NCBI RefSeq assembly: GCF_900101885.1
Contig: NZ_FNAN01000006.1
Location: 248,001-312,000 of the forward strand
DNA length: 64,000 nt
Direction: 5' to 3'
Source: Dyadobacter soli
GTDB lineage: Bacteria; Bacteroidota; Bacteroidia; Cytophagales; Spirosomataceae
Below the pieces are notes generated by a model. It made no database searches, was not told where the DNA came from, and saw only the letters and a program-made list of their open reading frames with translations. The stretch's first letter is position 1, and every line of letters begins with the position of its first letter. The translations under genes were made by a program, and so were the position numbers. Below, one piece after another: positions 1-8,682 of the stretch.

Positions 1-483
1 ATAAAGACAAATCTCCGCCGCAAGCCGCTGATCCGACAATGCATCCCGAACTTCAATGCGCCGAACGATAGAGACTGCTTTCAGTGAATCTTTCAATTCA
101 AAATGCTTCTGCTCCGACTGTGCGTAGGGTTCGTCGCTGGTTTGTTTGCCCAAAGGCATCATGGCTAATGAGATGGCAAACGTGCCTTCGGGCTTGCCGT
201 CGACATTCACCGGAATGTGCAGCGTCTGAAATTGCGGACATTCGATCGTGAGCTCGGTGATCTGGCAGGGCATTTCCACTTTGAATGTGCCGAGACTGTC
301 GGACTTACCAAGCCGCAGCTTGCCGTCGGATGTTTTGGCGGACAGGCTGGCTACGAGCGGCGTGGCGCCTGAAATATCGGTGATCTTGCCCGCCAGGTAA
401 CCACATTGCGCATACAGCGAAGTGGTTGCCGCCTGGAAGGCCGCCTGGAACAAAAGCAGGATGATGTATAGCCTGGTTTTCAT
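1..483 (-). CDS. Exported protein of unknown function, C-terminus off the left edge
   Basis: The gene starts at 483 and runs off the left end; 161 residues are visible. A hydrophobic leader ending in a YAQ-like signal peptidase site (about residues 1-26) predicts export. The next part (about 27-110, beginning CGYLAGKITD) looks like a carboxypeptidase-regulatory or PEGA-like beta-sandwich, as seen at the N-terminus of many Bacteroidota envelope proteins. The start ATG overlaps the stop of the upstream gene (ATGA at 483-480), so translation is probably coupled. Its place at the downstream end of the T6SS-like operon suggests an envelope component of that system, but I do not recognise the family and the rest of the protein is not visible. 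Confidence 0.7.
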   Translation of the reverse strand, partial: MKTRLYIILLLFQAAFQAATTSLYAQCGYLAGKITDISGATPLVASLSAKTSDGKLRLGKSDSLGTFKVEMPCQITELTIECPQFQTLHIPVNVDGKPEGTFAISLAMMPLGKQTSDEPYAQSEQKHFELKDSLKAVSIVRRIEVRDALSDQRLAAEICLY

Positions 484-1598
484 TGTCCTTCGTTGGTTTC
501 GACCCCTATATTTCCCAATAAAACCTCCCAGTTCACCGTATCCTTGCCGTCAATAGTCTTCTGATACGATTCGAGTTTTACGCGGATATTCTTGCGGGTA
601 ATATCCCCGTAGGCGACTTTTCCATTGGCCGAATACCCTTCAAAAACCTGCTGGCCGGCTATAATGCCGTAATAATTGCCATCCGCCTCCTGTTTCAGCT
701 CGCTCACATATTTGACCTCGTTCCAGGTAATGTTGATTTTGGAATAAGGCAAAAGTTTCAACCGGTTGAGGTATTCTTTCACAGGATACTTTTTCACACC
801 TTTGGGCGAGCTGACGGCCACTGTGGCCTGCGGTTCGAAAAGGCTCAGCGCCTGCTGTACCGCCTTGTTCTTTTCCTCTGATTTCAGACTTTTATCCCCG
901 ATAATGCGCAGGTAGGAGGTAAACTCATCCACCCGTCGAATGCCTTTGGCGCTGTACTCCTTGTATTCCGAGTCGGTCAGCACTGGTTTTGTCTGCTCTT
1001 TCGGCGGCGGCGGGACGTCTTTTTTAGCGACGGGTTGATTTGGCGTCTTGTCCGTTTCTTTTCTAACGATCTCGCGTTCCTTTTTCTCGATTTCTTTGTG
1101 TGCCAATGCCAGCAGCGGAGCTACATCCACCACATCCCGCAGGATTTCGTGCCGGCCGTCGCGGTAGATCACCGTCGCTACCTCCTCCTTGTTGATCGAC
1201 GCCGCATTGCCTTCCATCGTCAGGTAGTTGATCACCTCGTCGCTTTCGTAGGAGATATTGCCGGTAATGACTGTCAGCGGGACGCTTTTGATGATGATGT
1301 CCTGGCTCACATTCCGCGGCGGTGCCTTGTAAAATGCCTCGATCTGCGTCTGGGCCTTGTTGGGGCTTTCGTTCAGCTCCGAAATCACCATGAATTGCCC
1401 GGCCGATCCGAATATGACGAGGAAACGCTTTCTGTGGTAAATCCGCGGAATGCCGTCCGAAGCGATCCATTCCAGTTTGCTGTCCATCGCACGGCTGAGC
1501 TTTGCCTGTACCGGGTTGCCGTTATCGAGCCAGATCCGGTCCTGGGCAAATGCCGGGATAGCGAGTAGCGTCATCAAAAGGGTATAGAGTTTCTTCAT
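480..1598 (-). CDS. Exported protein of unknown function in the T6SS-like operon
   Basis: This gene encodes 372 residues from the ATG at 1598. An in-frame extension to 1745 exists but overlaps the upstream gene and removes the signal peptide from the N-terminus, so I reject it. Residues 1-18 are a clear signal peptide ending in AFAQ. The N-terminal half is mixed alpha/beta. A Lys/Glu-rich and proline-rich linker (about residues 170-205, including KKDVPPPPKEQ) separates it from a C-terminal domain. It begins 7 nt after the stop of the upstream lipoprotein gene and overlaps the next gene by 4 nt. I do not recognise the family. A periplasmic part in a secretion apparatus is an inference from context only. 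Confidence 0.75.
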   Translation of the reverse strand: MKKLYTLLMTLLAIPAFAQDRIWLDNGNPVQAKLSRAMDSKLEWIASDGIPRIYHRKRFLVIFGSAGQFMVISELNESPNKAQTQIEAFYKAPPRNVSQDIIIKSVPLTVITGNISYESDEVINYLTMEGNAASINKEEVATVIYRDGRHEILRDVVDVAPLLALAHKEIEKKEREIVRKETDKTPNQPVAKKDVPPPPKEQTKPVLTDSEYKEYSAKGIRRVDEFTSYLRIIGDKSLKSEEKNKAVQQALSLFEPQATVAVSSPKGVKKYPVKEYLNRLKLLPYSKINITWNEVKYVSELKQEADGNYYGIIAGQQVFEGYSANGKVAYGDITRKNIRVKLESYQKTIDGKDTVNWEVLLGNIGVETNEGQ

Positions 1599-1605
1599 TG
1601 CCAAA

Positions 1606-2433
1606 TCAATTATCGTACGTAATGAGGCTGATTGTGAGCTCATTGTCGGAGACCGTTTCCAGCCGCCATTTTCCCAGCCTTCCTTCCCCGGTTCTGAATG
1701 CGACCACCGTATTGGCCGACTGCGCATTGACCAGGTAGCCAACACCCGCCGTAGTCAAATCCTTGATAAGTGCCAGATTGAGATAGGTGATCTTTTCGAA
1801 CTCGACAACACCGAGTGTTTTAAGTTCCAAATTGCCTATCGACTCCAATGACAGGGTTGTGCCGCGGCCCGTTATGCTGAATATATCAATGGCCACATCC
1901 GCTTTGGGATCACTCGCAACCACAATGTTGCCTTCGTCCAGATCATAGGCAAGTCCGGCGCGGTTGGATATTTTAACGGAGTTTCGAGTGACTTTTATGG
2001 GCGGGGACAATGTGGTTTTGACTTCCAGTACCTCGCTGTAAGCCATTCCACCGCCTTCATTCCGGGCATACAGCGCTACATAATAGCGTGTATCGGACGC
2101 AAGTCCTGTTATTTTTTTGTTCTGGATCAAAACCGGCGTTTGCGCAGGCTTTTCACCGAGTTTGAGAACCTTATCCTTCTGGACGTCCAGTGCTGCCGTT
2201 GTTCCGTAAACCAACCCGTATTCAAGTATACCCCCGCTTTTCTTTTCCTGCCGGTCGTTTTTACTGTCTGGATTGTTGATTGTGCCGCTCACGGTGATCT
2301 CCGTGCGTTGGATATCCACCAGTTCCAGCGCGGAGAGTGCCGGCGGAAGGGGATCGACGGGCGTAAAGAGGCTGCACGACTGCATTATTACAGTCGATAC
2401 CAAAACCAGAGAGCAGATGAGCAACTTTTTCAT
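1606..2433 (-). CDS. Lipoprotein with fibronectin-like domain, paralogue of the upstream gene
   Basis: This 275-residue lipoprotein has a type II signal peptide with lipobox MQSC; the lipidated residue would be Cys20. It shares a distinctive N-terminal block with the next gene upstream: a TPVDPL.PA stretch after the Cys, then an NDRQEKKSGGILEYG segment. This is followed by a fibronectin-III-like strand pattern ending in a T.YYV..YA.N.GGG motif (about residues 110-130). The C-terminal part has a second motif, a VVAFRTGEGRLGKW-like stretch, also shared with the paralogue. It lies in the T6SS-like operon. Possible roles are a structural lipoprotein of the membrane complex or protection against the two upstream hydrolases; the sequence does not decide between them. 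Confidence 0.8.
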   Translation of the reverse strand: MKKLLICSLVLVSTVIMQSCSLFTPVDPLPPALSALELVDIQRTEITVSGTINNPDSKNDRQEKKSGGILEYGLVYGTTAALDVQKDKVLKLGEKPAQTPVLIQNKKITGLASDTRYYVALYARNEGGGMAYSEVLEVKTTLSPPIKVTRNSVKISNRAGLAYDLDEGNIVVASDPKADVAIDIFSITGRGTTLSLESIGNLELKTLGVVEFEKITYLNLALIKDLTTAGVGYLVNAQSANTVVAFRTGEGRLGKWRLETVSDNELTISLITYDN

Positions 2434-2475
2434 GAGGTTTTCCTAATCAATTTCCTTACGGTAACGAGTATACGC

Positions 2476-3624
2476 TTACTGTTTGTCGTAGGTCAAAATG
2501 GTCACTTCCATATCGCCGCCACCTGCCGTGCCGGGTGTGCGATCTTCACCGTGGGCATTGATGAGCATCTTGCCATACCTGCCCTGGTTTGTTACAAATG
2601 CGATCACGGTACCATTTTCCAACTGATTTGCTTTTGTATCCGTGTAGCTTCCGTTGATGAAATTCGTCGAGAGATTCGCCCGGGCGAGATCGGCGTACTT
2701 CACCTGATCGAAATTTACTTTTCCCAAGACCGCAAACCGGGCCCCATTCTTCGGATAAATGCCTGCGATCGCATTGTAGGGATACCAGTTACAATCCTCC
2801 GAGCCCACTTGCGACACCAGTTCGCCCATATCCAGGTCATAAGGATTGGAATAATACATGGTAAATGACTTTTTAGGAGTAAAAACAGCAGGTTCTCCGA
2901 GCGAGAATCCCGTGGTAGCATCACTGTAAATGATCCCGCCCAAAGTAATGGCGTAGGCACGGGCATAATAAGTCGTTCCGGCAGCTAATCCGCCAACATT
3001 GACCGTGAAGCTGCCTTTGACCGCCTTCCCGTTGGCTGTCGCGCGGCTGTCTTTGGTCGTCGGCTCATTGTTGGTAGAGGAATAGCAAACCCCGAAAGAA
3101 GAAATTTCAGCATTGCCGAGCGACAAAACGTTGACGACAACATCGGCGGAAGCTTTGGAAGTAGTCGTAATCTTACCGATTGAAAGCTCGGCGAACACAT
3201 AATCATCTGTTTTGAATGTCGCTACCGGTCCGTAACCCACTCCGCCGCCCTGATTTTTGGCATAGGTGCGCACATAGTAGGTGGTCAGCACGTCCAGGCG
3301 GTTTATTTCCCTTACAAATTCAAATGGGGTCGGAGGATTATCTTCTCCTACTTTGATCACCGTTCCGGCTTCGATCGTAGGCTGGTTTTGCGTGCCCCAG
3401 ACAAAGCCATATTCGAGAATCTTACCGCTTTTCTTTTCCTGGCGGTCGTTTTTGGGGTCGAGATTATCGATTTTTCCTCTCACCGTCGCGCCGGATGTCC
3501 ATACCTGCTCGACGCTCACTTCCGATGCTGCGGGCGTCAGCGGGTCCACGGGTGCGAACATGCTGCACGCTTCGACCAGGAAGGCAATGCACACGATAAT
3601 GAGTAAACTGATTGACTTTTGCAT
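2476..3624 (-). CDS. Lipoprotein with two fibronectin-like domains, paralogue of the downstream gene
   Basis: This is a 382-residue lipoprotein with lipobox VEAC (Cys20). It has two fibronectin-III-like modules, each ending in a TTYY.R.YA motif (about residues 115-130 and 215-225), so it carries one more module than its shorter paralogue. The blocks APVDPLTPA and NDRQEKKSGKILEYG match the neighbour almost exactly, which indicates tandem duplication followed by gain or loss of one domain. The C-terminal FVTNQGRYGKM-like stretch again matches the paralogue. The gene starts 42 nt after the stop of the metzincin gene, in the same operon. Its function is unknown; surface or periplasmic location follows from the lipobox. 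Confidence 0.8.
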   Translation of the reverse strand: MQKSISLLIIVCIAFLVEACSMFAPVDPLTPAASEVSVEQVWTSGATVRGKIDNLDPKNDRQEKKSGKILEYGFVWGTQNQPTIEAGTVIKVGEDNPPTPFEFVREINRLDVLTTYYVRTYAKNQGGGVGYGPVATFKTDDYVFAELSIGKITTTSKASADVVVNVLSLGNAEISSFGVCYSSTNNEPTTKDSRATANGKAVKGSFTVNVGGLAAGTTYYARAYAITLGGIIYSDATTGFSLGEPAVFTPKKSFTMYYSNPYDLDMGELVSQVGSEDCNWYPYNAIAGIYPKNGARFAVLGKVNFDQVKYADLARANLSTNFINGSYTDTKANQLENGTVIAFVTNQGRYGKMLINAHGEDRTPGTAGGGDMEVTILTYDKQ

Positions 3625-3666
3625 GGCTTGTATCGCTTTATCCAGCGGATTTGGTCATTAATACTT

Positions 3667-4509
3667 TCAGGAGGCGGTTGTGGGAGCAGCCGGCCGCCAG
3701 TCATTGTCCCAATATTCGATCAGCTGCGGGCTTGCAACCCTTCCACGGAAGGTGACGGTGGTATCGTATTGCGTTTGCGGGATCAGATGGTTGCGCAGGC
3801 GCTGTATCCACGGGCGTGCGTGACGCGGCGTGAGGAGCCCGCCCATGCCCATCTGGTTTTCCCGCTCCGACAATGTCACACCATAATGGCGGTCGGTGTT
3901 ACCCACGCCATTCACGTGATCCAGCCCGAGCGTATGCCCGAATTCGTGGTTAATGGTGGTTTGCAAAAAGGACACATTATGGGTTTCTGAACCAATGCGG
4001 GTAGGGCGGTCGTTCCAGTGCGATTCGAGGTCCTGGTGGGTAAATATGCCCGTCCGGCTGTTCTCAACCACAAAAGACCTGAATGTATCCTCCTGCGGAT
4101 GAATGATCCGGTAGGTTTGATGTGCCCGTGCCGCAGTGTCGACCAGTTGAATCGACAGCCCGCATTGAATGGTAGCCGAATTGCGCGGCGAAGTGGTACG
4201 GGGAACATACCAGTCCTTGCTCGGGTCGAGGATGAATTTATCGCTCCAATGCCTTTGCACCACGTTCACAAAATCCCGTTTGTAATTCTCCCATTCGGTA
4301 TCGCCCCACCTTTGGAGGTGAAAACGGCCGTAAGTGTCATGCAGAATGCCGTTGCCCGTGGCGTAAGTGTCGCCCATGAAAAAGCGGGTGGTCGGCTCGA
4401 CGCGCACCAGATTCACTTTGAATTGCAGGATCATCCCGAACGTGGTATCGTCGATCGGAATAAGGCAGGAATCCCACTTCCTCGCATTTCTGAATAGATG
4501 AATGTGCAT
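3667..4509 (-). CDS. Leaderless metzincin-type zinc protease, candidate T6SS effector
   Basis: This 280-residue protein has the full metzincin zinc site HEFGHTLGLDH at residues 188-198 (ligands His188, His192 and His198, general base Glu189). A Met-turn candidate NQMGMGG follows near residue 220. There is no signal peptide or membrane segment, although metzincins of this kind normally act outside the cytoplasm. That fits delivery by a secretion apparatus rather than Sec export. It sits between a predicted cysteine hydrolase (42 nt upstream) and two lipoprotein genes (42 nt downstream), in an operon with ClpV- and TssK-like genes. Protease activity follows from the motif. The effector role is an inference; a cytoplasmic housekeeping protease is less likely but possible. 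Confidence 0.75.
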   Translation of the reverse strand: MHIHLFRNARKWDSCLIPIDDTTFGMILQFKVNLVRVEPTTRFFMGDTYATGNGILHDTYGRFHLQRWGDTEWENYKRDFVNVVQRHWSDKFILDPSKDWYVPRTTSPRNSATIQCGLSIQLVDTAARAHQTYRIIHPQEDTFRSFVVENSRTGIFTHQDLESHWNDRPTRIGSETHNVSFLQTTINHEFGHTLGLDHVNGVGNTDRHYGVTLSERENQMGMGGLLTPRHARPWIQRLRNHLIPQTQYDTTVTFRGRVASPQLIEYWDNDWRPAAPTTAS

Positions 4510-4551
4510 AATGTCTCGAATTTTGGATGAATAACTTCTCGCCTGGGAAGG

Positions 4552-5019
4552 TCAGGTAGTTGGCCGTGCCTGCGGACGGTAAAACCACATTTGTCCTGAA
4601 ACAGTCACGCTTCCGCCGGTCATGGCACCTGTGCGCAGGTAGAGTCGGTTTTGTTGTACATTCTTACTGTTATTTACATTGCATTCATACACTTCTACGG
4701 TGCCGGAAGTGTCGACCGACATTACAATTGCCGTATGGTGTGGCCGGGACTCTGTCCGCCAGGCACCGTCCGAGGCGTCGAAACGGAAAGTGTAATTGCG
4801 AAACTGGATAATATCGCCTGCTTCGAGGTTGGCCGAGGTGATGGCAGTCCCCCAGACGTAATTATCATCCGGACCTACGTGGCCCATGATTTCAGTGGAT
4901 GTTCTGGCGCCGGCACTTTGCAGTGCGCGTTCGGCCAGGGTCCAGCATTCTCCGTTTCCAACCTGACCTGCCAGGTTGGTTTGCGCAAATTGTGCGACTG
5001 CATTGCCAAGTACACTCAT
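4552..5019 (-). CDS. Leaderless CHAP/NlpC-like cysteine hydrolase, candidate T6SS effector
   Basis: This 155-residue protein has the pattern of a papain-fold CHAP or NlpC/P60-type amidase. A nucleophile candidate, Cys25, lies in a GNGECW motif at the start of a helix. A GDIIQF strand follows, then a His in RPHHTAIV (His94 or His95), then a polar third residue in YECN (Glu112 or Asn114). Such folds often cleave peptidoglycan cross-links or peptide stems. There is no signal peptide, so it needs another route to reach a cell wall; a contractile secretion system encoded in the same operon would provide one. It lies 41 nt after the clpV-like gene. The fold assignment rests on motif order only, and the substrate is unknown. 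Confidence 0.65.
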   Translation of the reverse strand: MSVLGNAVAQFAQTNLAGQVGNGECWTLAERALQSAGARTSTEIMGHVGPDDNYVWGTAITSANLEAGDIIQFRNYTFRFDASDGAWRTESRPHHTAIVMSVDTSGTVEVYECNVNNSKNVQQNRLYLRTGAMTGGSVTVSGQMWFYRPQARPTT

Positions 5020-5060
5020 TGTCGATGTAGGAAGGTGTGGATAGTTTTAAAAAATGGGTG

Positions 5061-7532
5061 CTATTCTAATATGCTTTCAGGCTGTTGGACATTCCAGACG
5101 ACTTCTCCATTGCTATCCGTGCTGAGATCGATCACCGAACCTTTTCCGGCCTGCCCGGAGATGATCATCCGGCTCACCGGCCGCCGGAGCAGGTTCCGGA
5201 TGACACCTTTCAGCGGCCTTACGCCGTATCTTGGTGTGAAACCCTGCATCGCAATGCTTTTCCTGGCTTCGGGGGTGAGGTTAAGGCTGATGCCCTGTTT
5301 GTCGAGCAGATCCGTAAGGCTGCGCAAATGGATATCGAATATTTTAACCACATTATCCTCTGAAATAGGGGCAAACGGAACGATTTCGGTGAGCCTTGCG
5401 AGAAACTCCGGCCGGAAATATTTGGCCATAATTTCCATCAGGTCGGATGACTGCGGAACGCCGCCTTTAGCAAACTCCTGGATTATATGCTCCTGCCCGA
5501 TGTTGGAAGTAAAGAGGATCACCGCATTGGAAAAATCACCTTCTTTACCCAGCCTGTCGTGCAGCTTGCCTTCGTCCAGGATTTGAAGGAAAAGGTCGAA
5601 AACAGAGGGGTGCGCCTTTTCTATTTCATCAAAAAGAACCACTGAATAGGGTTTTTGGCGGATTTTATTCACTAATAAACCGCCTTCCTCATAACCGACA
5701 TATCCCGGAGGAGCACCGTAAAGTAATGCCGCCGAATGCTCTTCCTTGAATTCCGACATATCGAACCGGATCAGGAACGACTCGTCGTTGAACAGAAAGT
5801 CCGCTAGCGCCTTCGCGATTTCGGTTTTACCGGTTCCGGTTGGGCCGAGCAAGAAGAAGGAACCAATGGGCTGTCCGGCCTTGATGAGGCCCGAGCGCGA
5901 TTCCAGAATGGCTTCGCTCAATGCTTTTACCGCCTGATCCTGGCCTACCACTCTTTTCTTTAACACTTCGTCGATACCCAGCAGCTTGTCGCGTTCGGAG
6001 CTTTGGAGCTTGCCGAGCGGAATGCCGGTTTTGTGGGAAATAATGGCGGCTATATCATTTTTACCGATCGAATCGGAACGTCGCGTAGCCAGGTCGCGCA
6101 ATGCGGATAGTTTGGTATTTAATTGATTATGAATGCCCTCGGACGTTTCGAGATCGGTGTCGTCATTTGCGTCGAGCTGGCCGGTGAGTAGGGGGCTCAG
6201 CCGGTTAGGTAACTGCCGTGCGAACCATTTTAGCTCATGAAGCCGTTCCGCCTCGTCGATGGCCATTAGGGTGTCGAGATCTGTTTGTAATGTAATCAAT
6301 TCACTTTCAGACACTTCATCCATTAATCGCATGGCTGCCATTGTGCGATCGAGCAGATCGAGGGCTACATCGGGCAGGCGCCGGTCTTTAACATACCGTT
6401 TCGCGAGTTTTACGGCCTCGGCGGCGGTGCCTTCGGAAACTTTCAGGCCATGGTGGGCTTCGTAAACCGGCAGCATATGCTCGATCATGCGCGTCGCGGT
6501 GGCTTCGTCGGGTTCTTCCACATGCAATACTTCGAACCGGCGCGAGAATGCTTCGTCTTTCTCGATGTATTTCCGGTACTCTTCCGGGGTAGTAGCACCT
6601 ATTAATGTAAGCTCTCCGCGAGCCAGTTCCGGTTTAAGCAATTGGGCCACCCCTGCACCGATCGAGCCTTTGGGGTCGAGCAGCATATGAATCTCGTCGA
6701 TGAATAGGATGGCTTTGTCAAATCCCTTCAATTCATTCAAAATACCTTTCAACCGCTCTTCGATTTCACCTTTGTACGACGCCCCGGCCACGAGTGCGCC
6801 GGTATCCAGTTCAAGTAAGCGGGCATTTTGCAGCAATTGCGGTACTTTTTTCTCTGCAATGAGTTTAGAAAAACCTTCCACCAATGCGGATTTGCCCACA
6901 CCCGGTTCGCCTGTCAATATCACATTCGGCTTGCTTCTCCGGCCCAGTATTTCAGCCATCTGGCGGATCTCTCGGTCACGGCCAATAATGGGGTCGGTTT
7001 TGCCTTCGGCCGCCCGCTGCGTTTTATCGGAAGTGTATTTTTCCAGGTAGCCGGTGCCTTTTGGTGCTGCCGGTGTAGTTTGTTTGGTATTTTGATTTTC
7101 GCCATTACTTGCAACAGGCGGTGCATTATGAAGAGCTAATACTTCTTTTTGAGTAATAGGAAGGGATTTCAACTGGTCGGAAGAGAATCCCACTCCGGGT
7201 TTGAGTAAAGCGGCTAACGTGCAAAGCGGGTCAGTATCGATATTGAACTGCAATGCAATGAGGTCGGCCAGCTCCAAAGCGGCCGCTGCCTGGTTGTCGG
7301 GCTGAGCGAGCTCGGGTACCCGCACCGATTTGGGGCTTTCTTCCAGGCGTACCTCTGCCCAGTCGCGCAGGTACGGGAGGTCTTTCCCGGCAATCACGAG
7401 CTCGGAAGCTAGGCCCACATCGTTGTGCAGCAGGCCCATAAGCAGGTGCGCGGGGCCAAAACGCTCCTGCCGGTATTCGCGCGCCAGCGACTGTGCGATC
7501 GTAATCGCATATCTGAGTGCTTCGGTTTGCAT
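5061..7532 (-). CDS. clpV: ClpV/TssH-like AAA+ ATPase of type VI secretion
   Basis: This is an 823-residue two-ring AAA+ unfoldase of the ClpB/ClpV class. The N-terminal Clp-N-like domain (about 1-130) is followed by a low-complexity linker. The first ATPase domain has Walker A GEPGVGKS at 208-215 and Walker B LFIDEIH. A shortened middle domain follows, then the second ATPase domain with GPTGTGKT and [10 protein letters not shown], and a ClpB D2-small C-terminal domain. In T6SS, ClpV takes apart the contracted TssB/TssC sheath for reuse. It begins 34 nt after the tssO-like gene. Neighbourhood with a TssK-like protein, rather than with chaperone genes, favours ClpV over ClpB. The N-terminal domain is divergent from typical ClpB. 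Confidence 0.85.
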   Translation of the reverse strand: MQTEALRYAITIAQSLAREYRQERFGPAHLLMGLLHNDVGLASELVIAGKDLPYLRDWAEVRLEESPKSVRVPELAQPDNQAAAALELADLIALQFNIDTDPLCTLAALLKPGVGFSSDQLKSLPITQKEVLALHNAPPVASNGENQNTKQTTPAAPKGTGYLEKYTSDKTQRAAEGKTDPIIGRDREIRQMAEILGRRSKPNVILTGEPGVGKSALVEGFSKLIAEKKVPQLLQNARLLELDTGALVAGASYKGEIEERLKGILNELKGFDKAILFIDEIHMLLDPKGSIGAGVAQLLKPELARGELTLIGATTPEEYRKYIEKDEAFSRRFEVLHVEEPDEATATRMIEHMLPVYEAHHGLKVSEGTAAEAVKLAKRYVKDRRLPDVALDLLDRTMAAMRLMDEVSESELITLQTDLDTLMAIDEAERLHELKWFARQLPNRLSPLLTGQLDANDDTDLETSEGIHNQLNTKLSALRDLATRRSDSIGKNDIAAIISHKTGIPLGKLQSSERDKLLGIDEVLKKRVVGQDQAVKALSEAILESRSGLIKAGQPIGSFFLLGPTGTGKTEIAKALADFLFNDESFLIRFDMSEFKEEHSAALLYGAPPGYVGYEEGGLLVNKIRQKPYSVVLFDEIEKAHPSVFDLFLQILDEGKLHDRLGKEGDFSNAVILFTSNIGQEHIIQEFAKGGVPQSSDLMEIMAKYFRPEFLARLTEIVPFAPISEDNVVKIFDIHLRSLTDLLDKQGISLNLTPEARKSIAMQGFTPRYGVRPLKGVIRNLLRRPVSRMIISGQAGKGSVIDLSTDSNGEVVWNVQQPESILE

Positions 7533-7566
7533 GGAATGGATAAATAGGATGAATTGGAACGCTGTC

Positions 7567-8517
7567 TCAGGGCTGATTTTTTTGTAATGCCAATAACCGC
7601 TCTGTCGCTTTGGCCTTCATGTCCTTGTTGGCGGTTGAAACCTGTAAACCGTCAAATATCTGTTTCGCCTGATCGTAATATACTTTTCGGTCATTTTTCC
7701 GAAGGTTGCCCTGAGTTAGCAGCTGGTAGTAACCTTCCGCCTCGGAGTACCGGAGCCATTCTCGGTACGTGACGGCGGTACCGCTTTTGGCGGCCAAGCA
7801 TTCGTCGAGTTGTTTTTGAATGGCTGCAATGTCCCCGCCGGCTGATTTGGAACTTCTGCAATTGTCGAGGTCACGTTGCAGGGAGGCTACTTTGGCTTGC
7901 AGCTCCTTATCCGGTCCCCCGCCACCCCCTCCACCACCTCCGCCGCCTCCGCCACCAACTGCGGCCGTCAGGAGCTGGCGTTCCATGCCTTTGATTTCCA
8001 GGTCTTTCATGTTGATCTGATTACGGAGGTCGTTCACCATTTGCATATCGATACCCTTGCTGTCCAATGTGCGCCGAAGCTCGCCGATCGTCTGGCGGTA
8101 AGTAACCAATGCTTCGGTCAGTTTGGCAATGCCCGTCGATAGGCGTTTATTTTGCTCATGGGCGGCAGACGCTGCCAGGTTGTTAAAATGGCTCATGATG
8201 CTGTTGACGCGGCTTTCAATGTCTACGAGCTGCGTCCTTGCCGTTGCCTTGGCCATTTCGTCGGTGGCGCTGCTGTACAGGCCGTCCAACTGAATGAGCC
8301 GGCGCGATATCTGGCTGAGGGTGTCGGTATCGACCAGCATCGGGTCCTGCTCCTCGACGATCAGCCGGTACTTGCGGGTTTCCGACGCGTCCACCGAGTC
8401 GGGGACCCGCATGAGCAGGTACACGGCCGCAAGCGGAAAAGTGAGCGAGAGCACATACATGCCTACGAACTTCCCGATCGCTGTTTTTCGCTGGTTTTTG
8501 TTAGTTGGCTCCATCAT
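7567..8517 (-). CDS. tssO: TssO-like transmembrane coiled-coil protein of T6SSiii
   Basis: I place the start at one of the tandem ATG codons at 8517/8514; the in-frame extension to 8559 runs towards a repeat element and adds no recognisable sequence. The protein of about 316 residues has a short Lys/Arg-rich cytoplasmic N-terminus, one membrane segment (about residues 15-35), a long helical coiled coil, then 14 consecutive glycines encoded near 7916-7960. A second helical segment and a TPR-like C-terminus follow. A short cytoplasmic tail, single TM and coiled coil match TssO, a membrane-complex subunit found only in Bacteroidota T6SS. The extra C-terminal half is longer than I expect for the family. 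The assignment relies on architecture and neighbours, so it is tentative. Confidence 0.6.
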   Translation of the reverse strand: MMEPTNKNQRKTAIGKFVGMYVLSLTFPLAAVYLLMRVPDSVDASETRKYRLIVEEQDPMLVDTDTLSQISRRLIQLDGLYSSATDEMAKATARTQLVDIESRVNSIMSHFNNLAASAAHEQNKRLSTGIAKLTEALVTYRQTIGELRRTLDSKGIDMQMVNDLRNQINMKDLEIKGMERQLLTAAVGGGGGGGGGGGGGGPDKELQAKVASLQRDLDNCRSSKSAGGDIAAIQKQLDECLAAKSGTAVTYREWLRYSEAEGYYQLLTQGNLRKNDRKVYYDQAKQIFDGLQVSTANKDMKAKATERLLALQKNQP

Positions 8518-8573
8518 CTTGCGGTATGGTGACGTCTCGTGGGCCCAGACCCAGGCCAAGGCGCAGGCCCAAG

Positions 8574-8657
8574 CCCAGGGTTGAAACCCTGGGTTAAAAT
8601 ATCATAGGTAGCGCCAGAGGCGCGGTTCATTTTGTATCCAGGGGCTTCAGCCCCTGG
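8574..8657. repeat. REP-like element of three hairpins within the T6SS operon
   Basis: Three inverted repeats follow one another in the gap between the tssK-like and tssO-like genes: cccaggg-ttgaaa-ccctggg (8574-8593), gcgcc-aga-ggcgc (8611-8623) and ccaggggc-ttca-gcccctgg (8638-8657). The two outer hairpins share a CCAGGG core. This organisation resembles dispersed REP/BIME-type elements. It may be moved in trans by a REP-associated transposase not in this window. In the mRNA it could stabilise or attenuate the message between the two genes. No U-tract follows any of the hairpins on the minus strand, so a simple terminator is unlikely. Confidence 0.7.
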
Positions 8658-8682
8658 GAAGGGGACATAGTACTTATGGCTG

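Noticed and set aside
4651-5586. 311-codon plus-strand frame opposite the hydrolase and clpV genes
   Set aside because: It spans two real genes and the gap between them on the other strand; the product looks random (Cys-, Ser- and Arg-rich).
7820-8020. Plus-strand frame encoding a proline run
   Set aside because: It is the complement of the polyglycine tract of the TssO-like gene.
8518-8559. Longer N-terminus for the TssO-like protein
   Set aside because: The extra 14 residues (starting MAWVWAHETSPY) derive from the DNA next to the repeat element, and the tandem ATG at 8517/8514 directly precedes the usual charged N-terminus.
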